Source of the DNA: Liolophura sinensis
Lineage: Eukaryota; Mollusca; Polyplacophora; Chitonida; Chitonidae
Direction: 5' to 3'
NCBI RefSeq assembly: GCF_032854445.1
Contig: NC_088301.1
Location: 28,318,402 to 28,382,401, forward strand
DNA: 64,000 bases
The translations under genes and the position numbers were made by a program. Of this stretch, positions 32,501-42,724 are shown one piece after another. The notes under the pieces are model-generated. The model was given only the letters and a program-made list of their open reading frames with translations, was not told the origin of the DNA and ran no database searches. Each line of letters opens with the position of its first letter. The first letter of the stretch is position 1.

Positions 32501-34795
32501 AGTAATATCTTCTGATATCATGGCATTTCTGTCAATTCTACATTGAAATACAATGCCGACAATATGGTTGTGTGATTATGGAAATGGTATCTACACTTTT
32601 TCTCTCACTTTTTAGAGAATGGCATCTGTTCCATGTGCACGAGCCATATTTTTGACCCATGCACATTAAGGCATGTTATAAACTTGAACCCTCCTTTATT
32701 TTTTATTTCGTTGTTGTTTAACGCCATGGTAAAGAGTTTTTCACTTATGCGATGACCGTCAGGTTTATAAGAAAACTGCAGTGCTCGGTGCGAAGGAGGT
32801 ACTTTTAGCAAGTGACTGATGAACTTTCCCATATACACACCATACTGGTAGAAGACAAGTGGTCATCAACGAATATTAGACTTTGCAAACAGCCACACAA
32901 GCTTTATTGACTACTTGTTGTCACCATGGCCCCATTGACAGCAAGAGTGGTGGAATTCCCTGTTCAAGACTGGGTTTGAACCTGAAACCAGCTCCCTCCA
33001 GCACAGTTCAAATTAAGGAAGCCATGACGATGTTATGATTTGGGCTGAGCATGGCCCCATGTCGTAGTCGTAACTGACATTAGCTTTACGATTCATTTTT
33101 CTTTTGCAGATTTAAGACAGCGGAGTCACTGCTGGTTACCAGTGACAAAATCCTGAGCCTGTGTTTGCCATCTCATAGTAACTACTTGCTGGTTACCCAG
33201 GCAACACTGGCTATGTTTTATGCTATGGATCCAGTTGGAAAGGTGGAAGATGCCAAAATTCTTCTTCAAAAGGTCATCAAAGAATTAGGTAAGAAAATCA
33301 ACCCAGAATTTACTCAGCTATCTTGATATTTTTATGCTCAGTGTTGAAGAACTATTGGATGGTGAATGGCTTTTGGGTTAGAGAGTGCAAGCCAGTGTCC
33401 TGTCATACATTTGGTATAAATTCTATGGCTTGGCATTAAGACTAAGGGGATAAGCTTAGTACAGCTCAGCATGACATCAAATTGCTGTGACTGGGTGGAT
33501 ATCATGGATGGTTGGTTTTTGGCATGTCAGTCCACTCAGATAGCGTTGTAATACTCTGTGATCTAGCTGATTGCATGCTAATGCAGCAGAATTACTCAGG
33601 AGCCTCTCGCCAATGAGTCCAGCTCATGCTGGACTTTCTCTCCAGTTGTACATGGGAAGGTCTTCCAGAAACCTGTTAATGGTTGTGTTCCTCTGTCCAG
33701 TTTCCTTCCACCATAATGCTGGTTACCATTGAATAAAGTGAGATATTCATGAGTATGGCATAAAATACCAATGAAATATATTTATTTATTTATTTGATTG
33801 GTGTTTTATGCCGTACTCAAGAATATTTCACTTATACAACAGCGGCCAGCATTATGGTGGGAGGAAACCCATGACAGAGCCCAGGGGAAACCCATGACCA
33901 TCCGCAGGTTGCTGAAAGACATTCCCACATACGGCCGGAGATGAAGCCAGCATGAGCTGGACTTGAACTCGAATCGACCGCATTGGTTAGAGACTCCTGG
34001 GTCATTATGATGCGCTGGTGCGCTAACCAACTGAGCCACCGCGCCCCCACCCCCCCAGTGAAATATATAAATCAATAAATAATATGTTTATAGGTCCACC
34101 ATGGTGTGAGATTACCATAAAAATGTTAAAAATGTTAAAAATGAAAAACTAAGGCTGTCCGTACCACAGATAAGGTAACCCCCAAAGTCTGTGTTTTCAA
34201 GGCTATTGTTTAATGCTGGAGTTAAATAACTAGCTGGAGGAGGGGTTTACTGGGTTATTCGTCTTACTCAATGTCATTACATTTCACTGTAAATCTCAGC
34301 AACAAACATATAGGCCTGGTCTGGAATTCCAGGTTTTGTTTCTTTGGACCAAATGTATGATTTAAAAGCTGGAAGAGATGAAAGTGCCAGAAATAGTATG
34401 AGCAAGTCAAATCCAGAAGTCATCTGAATTATTTCCACCCACAACTGTCGATAAAATTGTATTCAATGATGCATCTGTTCGGTCAACCTCACAAACTTTG
34501 AACAATCTGTTTTTCAGACTCTCCTGGTGTACTGGTTAACTGGGTCGTATTTGCATTTGATCATCTAGTTGCTCTCCACCAATCAGCTGGTGAGCAAAAG
34601 GAAGCTGCCATAATAGAGGCTCAGAAGGAGGAATGGGTGGCCAACAATCCTCCACACACTTCGAAGATCACCCTCCCAGTACTAATGGAACCTCCCAGGC
34701 CATATGCAGAATTCCTGGCCGATTTTAACATTTGGCAGAAACGGGTAGACAGGTGGAAAGAAGCAAAAGAAAGCGAAGAGTGTTGCCATTTGTGA
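17349..34795 (+). CDS. CARD-APPBP2-like protein (N-terminal CARD plus APPBP2-type TPR region)
   Basis: Eleven coding exons, all GT-AG and all in phase: 17349-17386, 17970-18230, 18496-18878, 20602-21132, 22096-22313, 24661-24785, 26034-26139, 28424-28628, 29153-29333, 33110-33288, 34518-34795. They give 834 residues. Residues about 28-106 read as a CARD: six-helix spacing, with HIVQYLVKTGVL, then DLKHIERG and RLLLDLLASKG, close in pattern to the RAIDD CARD. Residues about 106-227 form a polar, acidic linker. From about 260 on the protein follows APPBP2: a 'KHFTLLLHNHGVNLL' helix, AYSWAFKSLQ, the KRAEQLAVQAVQLSR TPR, and REYFGSRHPMYLKALLTY (APPBP2 has FGSKHPKY). APPBP2 is about 585 residues, binds APP and kinesin-linked cargo, and is a CUL2 ubiquitin-ligase receptor; whether this paralogue does either is unknown. 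The CARD suggests innate immune or cell-death signalling (inference). No frameshift was seen. Exon 1 is the weakest part of the model. Confidence 0.85.
17512..17568. repeat. (TA)n microsatellite, about 28 units
   Basis: An uninterrupted TA run in intron 1 of the CARD-APPBP2 gene. It can form cruciform or hairpin structures and is probably length-variable. Confidence 0.98.
17590..17762 (+). repeat. SINE-like tRNA-derived repeat, family D
   Basis: A box B-like 'cacgtgttcaaatccagcg' is followed by 'ggtgccataaaactgattg' and a 'cagtcagtcaatcaatt' simple tail. Only one copy of this type was noticed, so the SINE call rests on the tRNA-like motif and the tail. Confidence 0.5.
19440..20115. repeat. 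Dispersed repeat E copy in intron 3
   Basis: Same orientation as the 8275-8790 copy: 'ggtcatgcattttacacca', 'gacctagatac', 'cttttatcactgaaggaaat', 'tcagggaggtaaatgtacc', 'tatgtatatctgcacacgg'. It also extends left to 'ggttcagcgatatcg', shared with the copy at 25250-25960. Confidence 0.7.
21360..21604 (+). repeat. SINE family B, sense, 5' truncated
   Basis: From 'gcatgaaggggatagcgcaac' through 'gcggcttacttgccttcgg', 'gcaacaaggaggtacattcc' and 'gaaattgttgagcacgacat' to a (CACT)n tail. It lies in intron 4 of the CARD-APPBP2 gene. Confidence 0.85.
21901..21930. repeat. Perfect 14-bp inverted repeat (hairpin)
   Basis: ATTTTCCACCATTT, two bases, then AAATGGTGGAAAAT. It lies in intron 4. It could be a structured RNA element or the remnant of a palindromic transposon end; no function is evident. 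Confidence 0.85.
22482..22753 (-). repeat. SINE family A, full length
   Basis: Complete copy in intron 5 of the CARD-APPBP2 gene, antisense to it, ending in 'gactgagccacggaggccc'. Boxes A and B of the tRNA-like head are well kept. Confidence 0.95.
23142..23406 (-). repeat. SINE family A, full length
   Basis: A second complete copy in intron 5, same orientation as the one at 22482. More diverged ('gatcgatgttttatgctatac'), head 'gcgctaaccaactgagcca' intact. Confidence 0.95.
23915..24245. repeat. Tandem array, 19-bp unit centred on CCATGG
   Basis: About 17 copies of 'gccatgcgccaaccatgga'-type units. Most contain the palindrome CCATGG. Because three units make 57 bases, open frames appear on both strands; these are not genes. 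It lies in intron 5. Confidence 0.95.
25250..25960. repeat. Dispersed repeat E copy in intron 6
   Basis: Orientation of the 7630-8190 arm. Shared blocks: 'gagtttgtttacttgttaga', 'ggcctaaacttgtcgttgat', 'aaggttcagcgatatcg'. Contains a T-rich stretch near 25750-25790. Confidence 0.7.
26302..26462 (-). repeat. SINE family A, 3' half
   Basis: Tail, conserved block and middle to 'cgtacggccagagagg'; head absent. Intron 7 of the CARD-APPBP2 gene. Confidence 0.9.
26740..28103. repeat. Tandem array, 76-bp unit with 228-bp higher order
   Basis: About 18 units, each with 'aatcaatacatatgtcaca', 'tgcaatgtacccacatgg' and 'gggaatgtcagaacacaact'. From about 27361 to 28075 the array is three nearly identical 228-bp blocks (3 x 76), showing recent block duplication. 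Units are not a multiple of three, so the short repeated open frames are artefacts. It lies in intron 7. Confidence 0.95.
28638..28803 (+). repeat. SINE family A, 5' half; tail-like piece at 29029-29078
   Basis: Head and middle of a sense copy (gagttcaagtcatatgctgg ... gtttcccctgggg). The SINE breaks off and two decayed copies of exon 8 follow. A tail-like stretch (gtgtaaaacaccaatcaaat) appears about 230 bases later, so the SINE may have been split. Confidence 0.75.
28815..29000 (+). pseudogene. Two decayed partial copies of exon 8 of the CARD-APPBP2 gene
   Basis: Exon 8 ends with 'ttcagcatcagtcaggcctg' and 'tgttccactttacgctg'. Just downstream in intron 8, 28815-28925 has 'tttcagcattagtcaagcct' and 'tggttccactttacaata', and 28945-29000 has 'ttttagcatcagccaggcct' and 'gttacctctcagccca'. 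Frame and donor are lost. These are tandem remnants of the exon's 3' part. Confidence 0.75.
29465..29759 (-). repeat. SINE family B
   Basis: Antisense copy in intron 9: 'gtgagtgagagagtg', 'tttttcagtcatatgacgac', 'gcaagtgagacgctccgcc', and head 'gaactgagccatctgggccg'. Part of the middle is deleted. Confidence 0.85.
29865..29997 (-). repeat. SINE family A, 3' half
   Basis: Antisense copy in intron 9, from the T-rich tail to 'cgaccatcagcagg'. Confidence 0.9.
30300..32146. repeat. Tandem array, 72-bp unit, open on both strands
   Basis: About 25 units of 72 bp: 'gtgtcagtaatcctcataat', 'gagctcagcatcagttacat', 'ggttactcagggataggaca', then 'tgcaaatatac'. The unit is 24 codons and stop-free in one frame on each strand, giving open frames of 610 (+) and 639 (-) codons. 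A later variant (caataatcctcatattgagc with acacgcacaaaca) alternates with the main type to give a 144-bp period near the end. It lies in intron 9, and I see no splice framework or start that would make it coding. Confidence 0.95.
32695..33025 (-). repeat. SINE family C, near full length
   Basis: Antisense copy of a third tRNA-derived type: 'tttatttcgttgttgtttaa', 'tttttcacttatgcgatgac', 'ggtagaagacaagtggtcat', and an antisense box B-like 'actgggtttgaacctg'. Related copy at 36668-36915; a head-only piece lies at 37990-38215. Confidence 0.65.
33590..33776 (+). repeat. SINE family A, sense member of an inverted pair
   Basis: From 'gcctctcgccaatgagtcca' to 'aataccaatgaaatat'. It lacks box A. The next copy starts two bases later in the opposite orientation. 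Confidence 0.88.
33778..34050 (-). repeat. SINE family A, full length, antisense member of an inverted pair
   Basis: Complete copy ending 'accaactgagccaccgcgcccc'. With the neighbour it makes a tail-to-tail inverted repeat in intron 10 of the CARD-APPBP2 gene. Confidence 0.95.
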
Positions 34796-36365
34796 AATAT
34801 ATTTTTGTACAGTTTGAGAAAAGCTCTGTCGAGAGTTATTTTTTTTTAGAGTAACTACTTGATTTTTGTGCACACAGCTTGGTAATGTATTAAAGAGCAA
34901 TGCATAGAAGTAATACAGGTTTGTCAAACAATACATGTATTTGAATGGTTCCATCGGTCAGACTCCGTTGCTGATAAAAAAAAAAAACGATAAAGGCAAC
35001 AGCTATAGTTCAGTTGGATTTTTGACTCCACATTGTGTTACAGTATGTCCCCGTCTGTGTTGGAAAGAATGCGATCTGTCAGTTGTGGCGCTTACACGTG
35101 TATGATACCAATAAAAAAATAAAATATAGCTCTCAGGGACAGCGATGCCGGGGTTCAAGTCAGTATATAGGTGCCTGTCTGTATTCTTTCGTTACATTTG
35201 ATGTCCTCTGCTTTTTAACACACTTCAACAAGTTTCAGCAAACATACAGATATAGTGCATATACAGCACTTTGAACTCTGAGATTTTCAGGGTTCACACA
35301 ACTCGCTGGTGTAAATTATTATTAGTGAGTTGAAGGGGATAGGAAATATTAACATGGTGGCTGTGGAAATTGACTTAAACAACCAATAGCAAGCTACTGC
35401 ATTTCTCAACCAATTTGCAGGAAAATTGCAAACATGATATCCCCAGTTGTCTTATATATGCGTATCGATTGTTAATGCAATCGGATCAGCGGCTCTGGAG
35501 AAGACCTCTTTTTTTTTTAAATTTCCATACTTCCCCAATATGGCTGTTGAGTGAGTCTCAAGTAGGTAAAGTTTTTTACTCCAGCAAGTCTAGGTCAAGC
35601 GATTTGGTGATGAACGTGTGTAAAAAAATTAACAACTGCAGTGCACAGTTTTCTCACCAAAACTAAAGGCCTAGTGCAGTAGGGATTCAACACATACAGT
35701 AGGGATTCAAGCCTAAATGATTTGATGGCCTAATGAATAAATATACATGCATACCCTAATGCCTCAACCTTTTCACATTTGAAAGAGAGAGAGCAACTTT
35801 TAGAGCAATTTACACACATTTATAATTTGATTTGGGAGACAAAAGTACATTAGTTGGATTGGCCGGTATTTGGGCTTCAACAAAAAGCATAATTTGACTC
35901 AGTCTACTCATTTGACTCAGTCTACTCATTTGACTCAGTCTACTCGGAATAATGACTTCATAGTATGCTTGAATAAACACTTTGCAAACACGCAAGAAGG
36001 TTGAAGAATTCCAGAACCAGAATCATTTTGGAAGGTTTTTACAAATTTTTTTGTGATTTTTGAAGGACCACTATCTAATATAAAGATTATTATTTTGTCT
36101 GTATGCAATGGAGCCATAAATTAGTTTAAATTATAACAAAAAAAAAACTTTTACAGAGCTGGTTTAGCCTGTTATGGTTGTTGACGGCTATTGATGACTA
36201 TTGATGTACTGGTAACCAATAAACTAGTCTTGTTTTGTATTGAAATATAATTTTTCTTAATTGGTGACTGTTGATGATAAAGTTCTGATATAGTTTCTGT
36301 CCCTTGGCCAGATTTGACGAACAACTGCTTTTTTGAACAAACTGAACCTGATTTGTATTCCATCA
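34796..36365. other. 3' UTR and downstream region of the CARD-APPBP2 gene
   Basis: AT-rich. ATTAAA at 34889-34894, about 95 bases past the stop, is the nearest polyadenylation signal; AATAAA occurs near 35110. An 18-bp unit (gactcagtctactcattt) is repeated three times at about 35894-35945. No other gene-like sequence was seen. Confidence 0.55.
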
Positions 36366-36390
36366 ACACACGCACACGCACATGCACACG

Positions 36391-36444
<54 letters not shown>
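36366..36444. repeat. (CA)n(TA)n compound microsatellite
   Basis: A run of CA with CG/TG interruptions passes into pure TA. No gene context. Confidence 0.97.
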
Positions 36445-36446
<2 letters not shown>

Positions 36447-36667
36447 CACGTCATGTATGAGAAAGGTCGTCAGTAACTGGCCAAAACTTGCTTCAGTCTG
36501 GTTACTCTGATTTCATACATCCCTAGATATAAGTGAGTAAAGCACTAATTAATTAAAGAACAATTAATAAATAAATAAATCAGTAGCAAGAAGACTGCAT
36601 TCTTGATAAAGGAATCACACTGAAGGTATGATAGATATCATGTTTTGTCATATGAAACTGACTCCGG

Positions 36668-36915
36668 GATGTATTTATTTGATGTTCAACACAATAATCA
36701 AGAATGTTTCATTTATGCTAGGGCGGTCGGTTTAATGAGTGTAGGAAACCGGGGCGACGCGCATTAACCACACATCTTTGGTTAAGTTAGAGATCAACAT
36801 TCTCACGTGATGTATGCACACAGGCTTGGTAGAAGACCAGTGGTTTTCAACAAATCATTAGGCAGCGTAAATGGTCACGTGAGCCTCACAGACCTGTCGT
36901 TGTCACTCCATTCCA
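36668..36915 (-). repeat. SINE family C, diverged
   Basis: Shares 'tttatttgatgttcaacaca', 'gaccagtggttttcaacaaa' and the general layout with 32695-33025; head incomplete. Confidence 0.55.
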
Positions 36916-37289
36916 GTACCTGGGGCCGATGTGATTTAAGTCGAACATAATACCTCGTAACAATGCATAGTTTTTAGTACTGGAAGCTGAAATTTTAATA
37001 TGTTTGTCTTAGGATCAAACTCATCAAATGGTCAAAGTTTTAATTTCAAGGGCCCAATAATAAGCTCTAAAATGATACATCATATTTTGACTCAAGTCAG
37101 AAATGGCTTTGTGCTCTCGGCTTCTGGAACCTTGTTACCTCTCCAGTTCTAACAGTGTGTGATAACAACATAGGGTCCGGTACTGGTTACTGCACCACAG
37201 CTCAACTTGCTACCGTTTCATTGGCAGAGATATTCTCAACGCAAAAACAATGAATTCAAAATTGTTAACCGCAAGGGACAGCACAATCG

Positions 37290-37636
37290 CTTGAGTGAGA
37301 GAGTCAGTCCTTGGGTGTTTAATGTGGTAATTGACAATTTTTCAGTCATATAACGACAAAGGGAAGGAGTCCTTAGAGTGCAGGTAATGTGCCTCCTTGT
37401 TGCAGGACGAATTTCCACCGCTCTTTTATTTAGTGCCGCTTCTTTGAGACGACTTACCGAAGACAAGTAAGGTGCCCCGCCATTACACTGAGTCAACCAG
37501 TCGATGCACCATCCGCCAGGTGGGGAAGTTTCAACTTCCTCTATTAACGGCTTTGGTGTGACCCGACCCAGGATTGACCCAGGGTCTACCGCCTCCGAAG
37601 CGGACGCTCTACCAACTGTGCTATCGGGGCCGGTCG
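37290..37636 (-). repeat. SINE family B, full length
   Basis: The best family B copy: '(gag)n' tail, 'caatttttcagtcatataac', 'aggtaatgtgcctccttgtt', and a well-kept tRNA-like head in antisense (accaactgtgctatcggggc; box B antisense 'gattgacccagggtc'). Confidence 0.92.
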
Positions 37637-37989
37637 CAATTGTTTGAGAATTCTCCTCTCAGAAAAAATACTATGCTTTGATGGAACCTGTGCTGGGAGC
37701 GTGCATCTCATTTTCACGGTGAGGAATCCTTTTCAAGTATGCCACATCGCGGATGTGTAGTTCAAAACGAAGACGGGCAACACAACTATTAATTAGGCCT
37801 ACAACCGTGCAAAATACAATTCAGCCAGTCTTTTCAAAAAGGAGAGCTTTTCAGTATCCCGATGGCAAAACTACAATATTACCCAAACGATCCTTCCATC
37901 AATCCACTGGTTTGGGTTGAAGGAAATAATGCACTCATCACGCTTATTTCATTTTAAGGATAAATGTTAGCTATAGTGATAGAAAAGTG

Positions 37990-38215
37990 ATAGCTATACG
38001 GCCATGTCAGCATGGTCTTTGAGGAATTCCCCATGCCCCGATCCATAAATAGCGGACCTGTTCGAATCAAGCGTCTGGACAAGGAATCCCGAAACAGTGA
38101 GAACAGGGGAATCCACAATTTCCTGTCCAAGATTGGATTTGAATCTGCACTGTTTGTGCTCTTGTGATTGAAAGACAAATACCTTTAACCATTTGACCAC
38201 GACCAGCTCCTTGAC
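37990..38215 (-). repeat. tRNA-like SINE head fragment (family C type)
   Basis: Antisense box B-like 'gattggatttgaatctgc' and 'taaccatttgaccacgacc' as box A region. The tail part is not clear. Confidence 0.45.
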
Positions 38216-38469
38216 ACTGTGAAAAATTCCCACTTTGGATTACGTGACTAGAAATTCTTGTGATCCGAGATTTCCAGGTTAACCTGTGTACACATGTAAA
38301 TGTATGCTACCATGATTTTGAACAAAATTCATGTTGAAAAGCGATTTTTCGCATGATATGAATTATATACTTCAAAATCAAATGTATTACTGCTTACACA
38401 GGAAACCTAGGTGGGGAATCAACGTGTTTTAACATGTGGCAGAATATTACAACTTAGGACGATCGGCAC

Positions 38470-38592
38470 GTATGACCCCAGTCGGTTAGCGCGCTAATGG
38501 CCCAGGAGCCTCTCACCACTAATGCGGTCGCTGTAAGTCCGACCGTAAGTGGGAAGATCTTCCACCAACCTGCGGATGTTCGTGGGTTTCTG
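38470..38592 (+). repeat. SINE family A, 5' fragment
   Basis: Sense head 'cagtcggttagcgcgctaat' and 'cctctcaccactaatgcggt', ending at 'ttcgtgggtttctg'. Confidence 0.8.
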
Positions 38593-39441
38593 ATAAGATC
38601 AGAATGTAAGTAATGAAATAGACAGCAGGATCTCATTCAGCAATGACACCAGGTCACAAGATGGTGTTCATTGTGAGAGTTGGTGATGTATGGTGTCATG
38701 AATACTGTATGGTGTTTCGGAGAGTGTATTATGTAACTTGGGGTGCTGAATGGTTTTGGTATCACAAAATTTGTCATCTGCACCAAGCAGTAATAGTTAT
38801 TTTTATTATATTTCTTTCAGTTGTGCTATTACATTGATAAGTCTCTCATCAAGTTTATTAGTTTTTGCTTTCATTTCGTGATGACATGTACATGGTTCTC
38901 AAGCATACACATGCCGTTATACTGATAGTGTGTGATGGTACAATGCTTTTGAGAAACAAGTCTGTCTTAGCGACAACGAACACTGTGATACCCCACCCAG
39001 TGAGGCGACAATACAGGTGACTAAAGGACAATTGCCTATTGGTCATCTGGGGGACTAGGAGCCATAGAGCGTTTCACACTACGTACATTCCATAAGAATT
39101 ACACACTCATAGCTTTGTCTTAATTTTTTGATAAGAAGATTGGTCACAATTCCAATCCATTGCCGGGTGTAATTATAAATTAATGTAAAGTATAAATTCT
39201 TTCATGCACTGCCTTGATTTCTTATCTGAGAATTGTGATAAATCCAGGCATACGTATGTTGTATTAGTTTTTCACTGACAGAAAAAGGAGAGTTATTCAG
39301 TTTACAGAGAGGGAGCTTGATCAGAGTCAGCTGGAGGAAGACTGAAAGAAAGCATTCACGCAGGCTCCAACTTAAACTCCACTTTCGGTTATATCAGATT
39401 TTTTTTTCTTTTGAGGAGCCAGTGCTTGTGGTGAATGTTAG

Positions 39442-41748
39442 AGGACAGTAACTGAAATAAAGACAAAATGGCAAGATTTGAAGAAAACAACGAAATCTAT
39501 GGAAGCTAAGAGAAAGAGACAGCTTCGGCCCAAAGGTGGTGGACCACCACCACTGGAGATCCCAGCCATCAACCAAAGGGTAGGCCAAATCAGTTCACCA
39601 TTCACTTTTTTTACTGCGTATGGAGTATACAAAATATTATTTGCTAATGTACTCCTGCACTTGCCACAACCGATACACATTCAGCAAAATGCTGACAACC
39701 AGAATTTTAGTGGCGGAAAACTGGGCAGAGCCCGGGAGAAACGCATGACCATACGCAGGTTGCTGCAGACTTTCCCCACATATGACAGGAGAGGAAGCCA
39801 GTATGAAATGGACTTGAACTCACAGCCAACGCATTGATGAGAGGATCCTGGGTTATTGTACTGCACTAAATGTTGGAGTTCTTCCCTTGGCGACAGTAAC
39901 CAGATGCCAAAGCTCATGAGGCTATTACTGTTTGTCAAAGACAGTTTGTCTTTAAACAATATAGTGGGCGTATCTCTTTGTCACATGTAAGAAAGTTGGC
40001 AATAAGATGTTGAAGGTTTACCCAGGCTGCTCTGATGTGTTTCACCCTTGAAACTTTCTGACACAATTTAAGTGAAACAACAATCAAATAATAAACATGT
40101 TACGTAAAGTAAAAGGTCTTCTTCCTTCTAAGATATCTTATATTTATGTATGATTGGATTATCATTTCGTATTTGAGGATTTCACTGTGTGCACACTTGG
40201 TGTGCACACAATCAAATATAGAGCTAATATTGTATGCAGGAGACAATAATAGTTCCAATATTCAAACTAGAGTTAACACAAAACCTTGTTGTGCCAATTA
40301 ATGTATTAAAGGATATTGTGTTATTTGCGATACAGTAATAGCTGTACCCTTACACATCACTTCACAAACATGTAGGTCATGTGAGTTTCAGGTGACATAC
40401 CATTCACTTGAATACCAGTGGTTAAAGCGATAGAAACTCAGTGTACAAATGAACTTAGCATAAGAAAAATATCTTTTACAATTTCCTTTTCCTGACCGAA
40501 TTACAGATGATACCAGAACTCTGCTTAAGTAAAATTATGCATTCTGTCCTGTGAAGCTCAAAATATTGATCATACAGTCGTATTATTGTTCTGAGTGATC
40601 ATTTAAAGTTAAAACTTCCAAATTTTTACAAGTTTTGGAGACTGTGTTATTCTTCTGTTTATATCTTTTAAACGAGAAAATATATCATACATTTGTGGGC
40701 GCATTCTTCAGCTTGGATAATTAGCTACATATGTTGGAAATTTCAAAACTTTATGCTTCTTAAATAAGCAAGAAATGACCATCTTAACTATGGACAAATT
40801 GTTAAAAGGGGATGATTCAAATGTCTACTACACTTATCTCATATGTAATAAAATTAGCTATGCAAAATATAGAAGCCAGTAATAGGTTTTGTTAGTGTTT
40901 ACCTAAAATGTGCTCTATCCATATTGTGATAGCTCTCAGCTTTGGTTTCCTTCTTTTCAGTTCCGTTCTGCTCCTTTATTTATCATATATCGTATGTTTG
41001 CCACAATCGCCGATGCTGATTCTTTCTTTTTTTGCTTTTTGTATTTTAATCTACTGTTACCATATCATCACATCTGAAATAAAGGCTTAAAATTTTTCCT
41101 TATTTAGAGAAACAGATTAGTAAGTTTTTTTAGAACTTGTTGCCAACCCCAATGTGTACTACGTAATTAAATGTGTTCATTTCAATGCAGATCTTGAGAA
41201 GGAGCAGGCAGAGCATGGAGGAATCTCAGTTGTCCCTTGCGACCAGTCATGCTCGTCTGACCTCCATGCCTTGTCAAAGGCTGATGTTGCTCCATCTGCA
41301 GGCATCATGCCCTCTTCCACCAATCCATCAGGTAACAGTGATAAAAATATCAAACAATAAAACTGATTAAAAAAGGAAAGAAAATCCACCCTGAAGTTGT
41401 TCCTTAAGCAGGTAGAGAGCCAGAAAATATTAAAATAATAACCATTGATATTAAATAATAATGCCAGATATTTATTTTCCACGCTTGTATTTTTGTGATA
41501 TTTTAATTGTAATCGCATATGTTGATAAATATGTGTTTCATTTTGACTGTTGTTTAGAGATGAAGAGGAAAAGGCCTCAGACTGCTGTCCCTTTTGAGGA
41601 GAGGCTTTTGAGGATTGAAGAAGAGAAGCTCCAGGTTCATAAGGAGATTGCCGCAGGCCCAAAGGAGCTTGTGGCAGAGCCTTTTACAAGCCTCAGAAAG
41701 GGTGCATCAAAGCCCAGATACCTTAAATTGACTGATCTGTTAAGCTAA
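39442..41748 (+). CDS. Myb/SANT-like DNA-binding protein of PIF/Harbinger origin, partial
   Basis: Exon 39442-39579 encodes the end of a Myb/SANT-like domain: TVTEIKTKWQDLKKTTKS and then RPKGGGPPPLE, the signature that follows this domain in Harbinger-derived proteins. Exons 41191-41331 and 41558-41748 join in phase. The last encodes a charged helix (FEERLLRIEEEKLQVHKE) and ends in TAA, typical of the C-terminus. The first exon ends in phase 0 but the second needs phase 1, so an exon is missing or the gene is broken. The N-terminal half of the domain was not found (a weak FTERELD-like piece lies near 39300). A transposase remnant lies just downstream on the other strand. Confidence 0.6.
39690..39868 (-). 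repeat. SINE family A, middle and head
   Basis: Antisense copy inside the first intron of the Myb/SANT model: 'gggcagagcccgggagaaac', 'atggacttgaactcacag'. Tail block missing. Confidence 0.85.
39869..41190. other. Intron-like AT-rich stretch, nothing recognised
   Basis: No splice-framed open stretch found that could supply the missing Myb/SANT exon. Only short T-rich and simple sequence. Confidence 0.35.
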
Positions 41749-42724
41749 CATAATAACTAATCGTTTGCAAAAAAAAAAAAACCAAAAAAAAAAAAAAAAA
41801 AAACGAATCTGGCGAGTATTTTTACTTGTAAAAAAAAATACACATAACACAGAAAAAATTTCAAGCAGAAAACTTTCTCTGCCTTTTAATGGCGCTAGTG
41901 TGCCATACATACATGATGTAATTGTGGCATTTTCGGTTTTGAGGTGCAATTTTATACGTCTCTGAGATGCATTGCGATAATTTTTGCTCGGAAAAAAAAA
42001 ATCATCACAACTGTGTATACTATTACTAGACAGTAGTCTAGGCCTAAACCCAATGTTAAAAGCTATGAGTTCCACATAGCAAAAAAGTAGATGAGCTCTA
42101 AAAACTCGAACAATAACATTTTTTTACATCTTGACATCTGGGCAATGCATCTGCAAGTAACATTTTTTTTCTTTCTCAAAATGTTGACCTGTATTATTAA
42201 GTCACATTAACACTGTATTATGTCAGTAAGACAGCATGCCTATCACCGCAGTTTATTGTGGTAGCCAGAATAATACCTGCAACAGTATATTCCTTTTTTG
42301 CCTTTTGCTGTCAGCTATAAACCAAAGATCAAAGCTGCAATGTTTCGAAGCCGGAATTTTGTTCTAGGTCTATTGTATATGATAATGAATAGCTATGATA
42401 TTGTATATAGATGTTTGCATCTATTTACAACTGTTTCAAAATGCTACTCCTTCAACAGATTTAATCTGTTATCATTGAAGCTTGGTACATGTATATTAAA
42501 ACTACATTAAGATACATATATTGTTGTGCTGATCTTCAATTTTGATTTTTCTTGGCCTGCTATAATGCCTGTCTGCCCAGGTTTTGGTAGCACTTGTTTC
42601 AATATGCTATTTCTCCTGCATTTTATGTCTGATGTCAGTTAAACTTGGTATATGTACAACTAACATGTCTGAGTTATACATAATTGGTAACAAAAAACAT
42701 CAGAGTTATTGCCTCTTGAATTCA

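Noticed and set aside
41740-42075. 111-codon minus-strand open frame
   Set aside because: Contains a long Phe/Lys run from a poly-A tract and overlaps the 3' end of the Myb/SANT gene; no family similarity.
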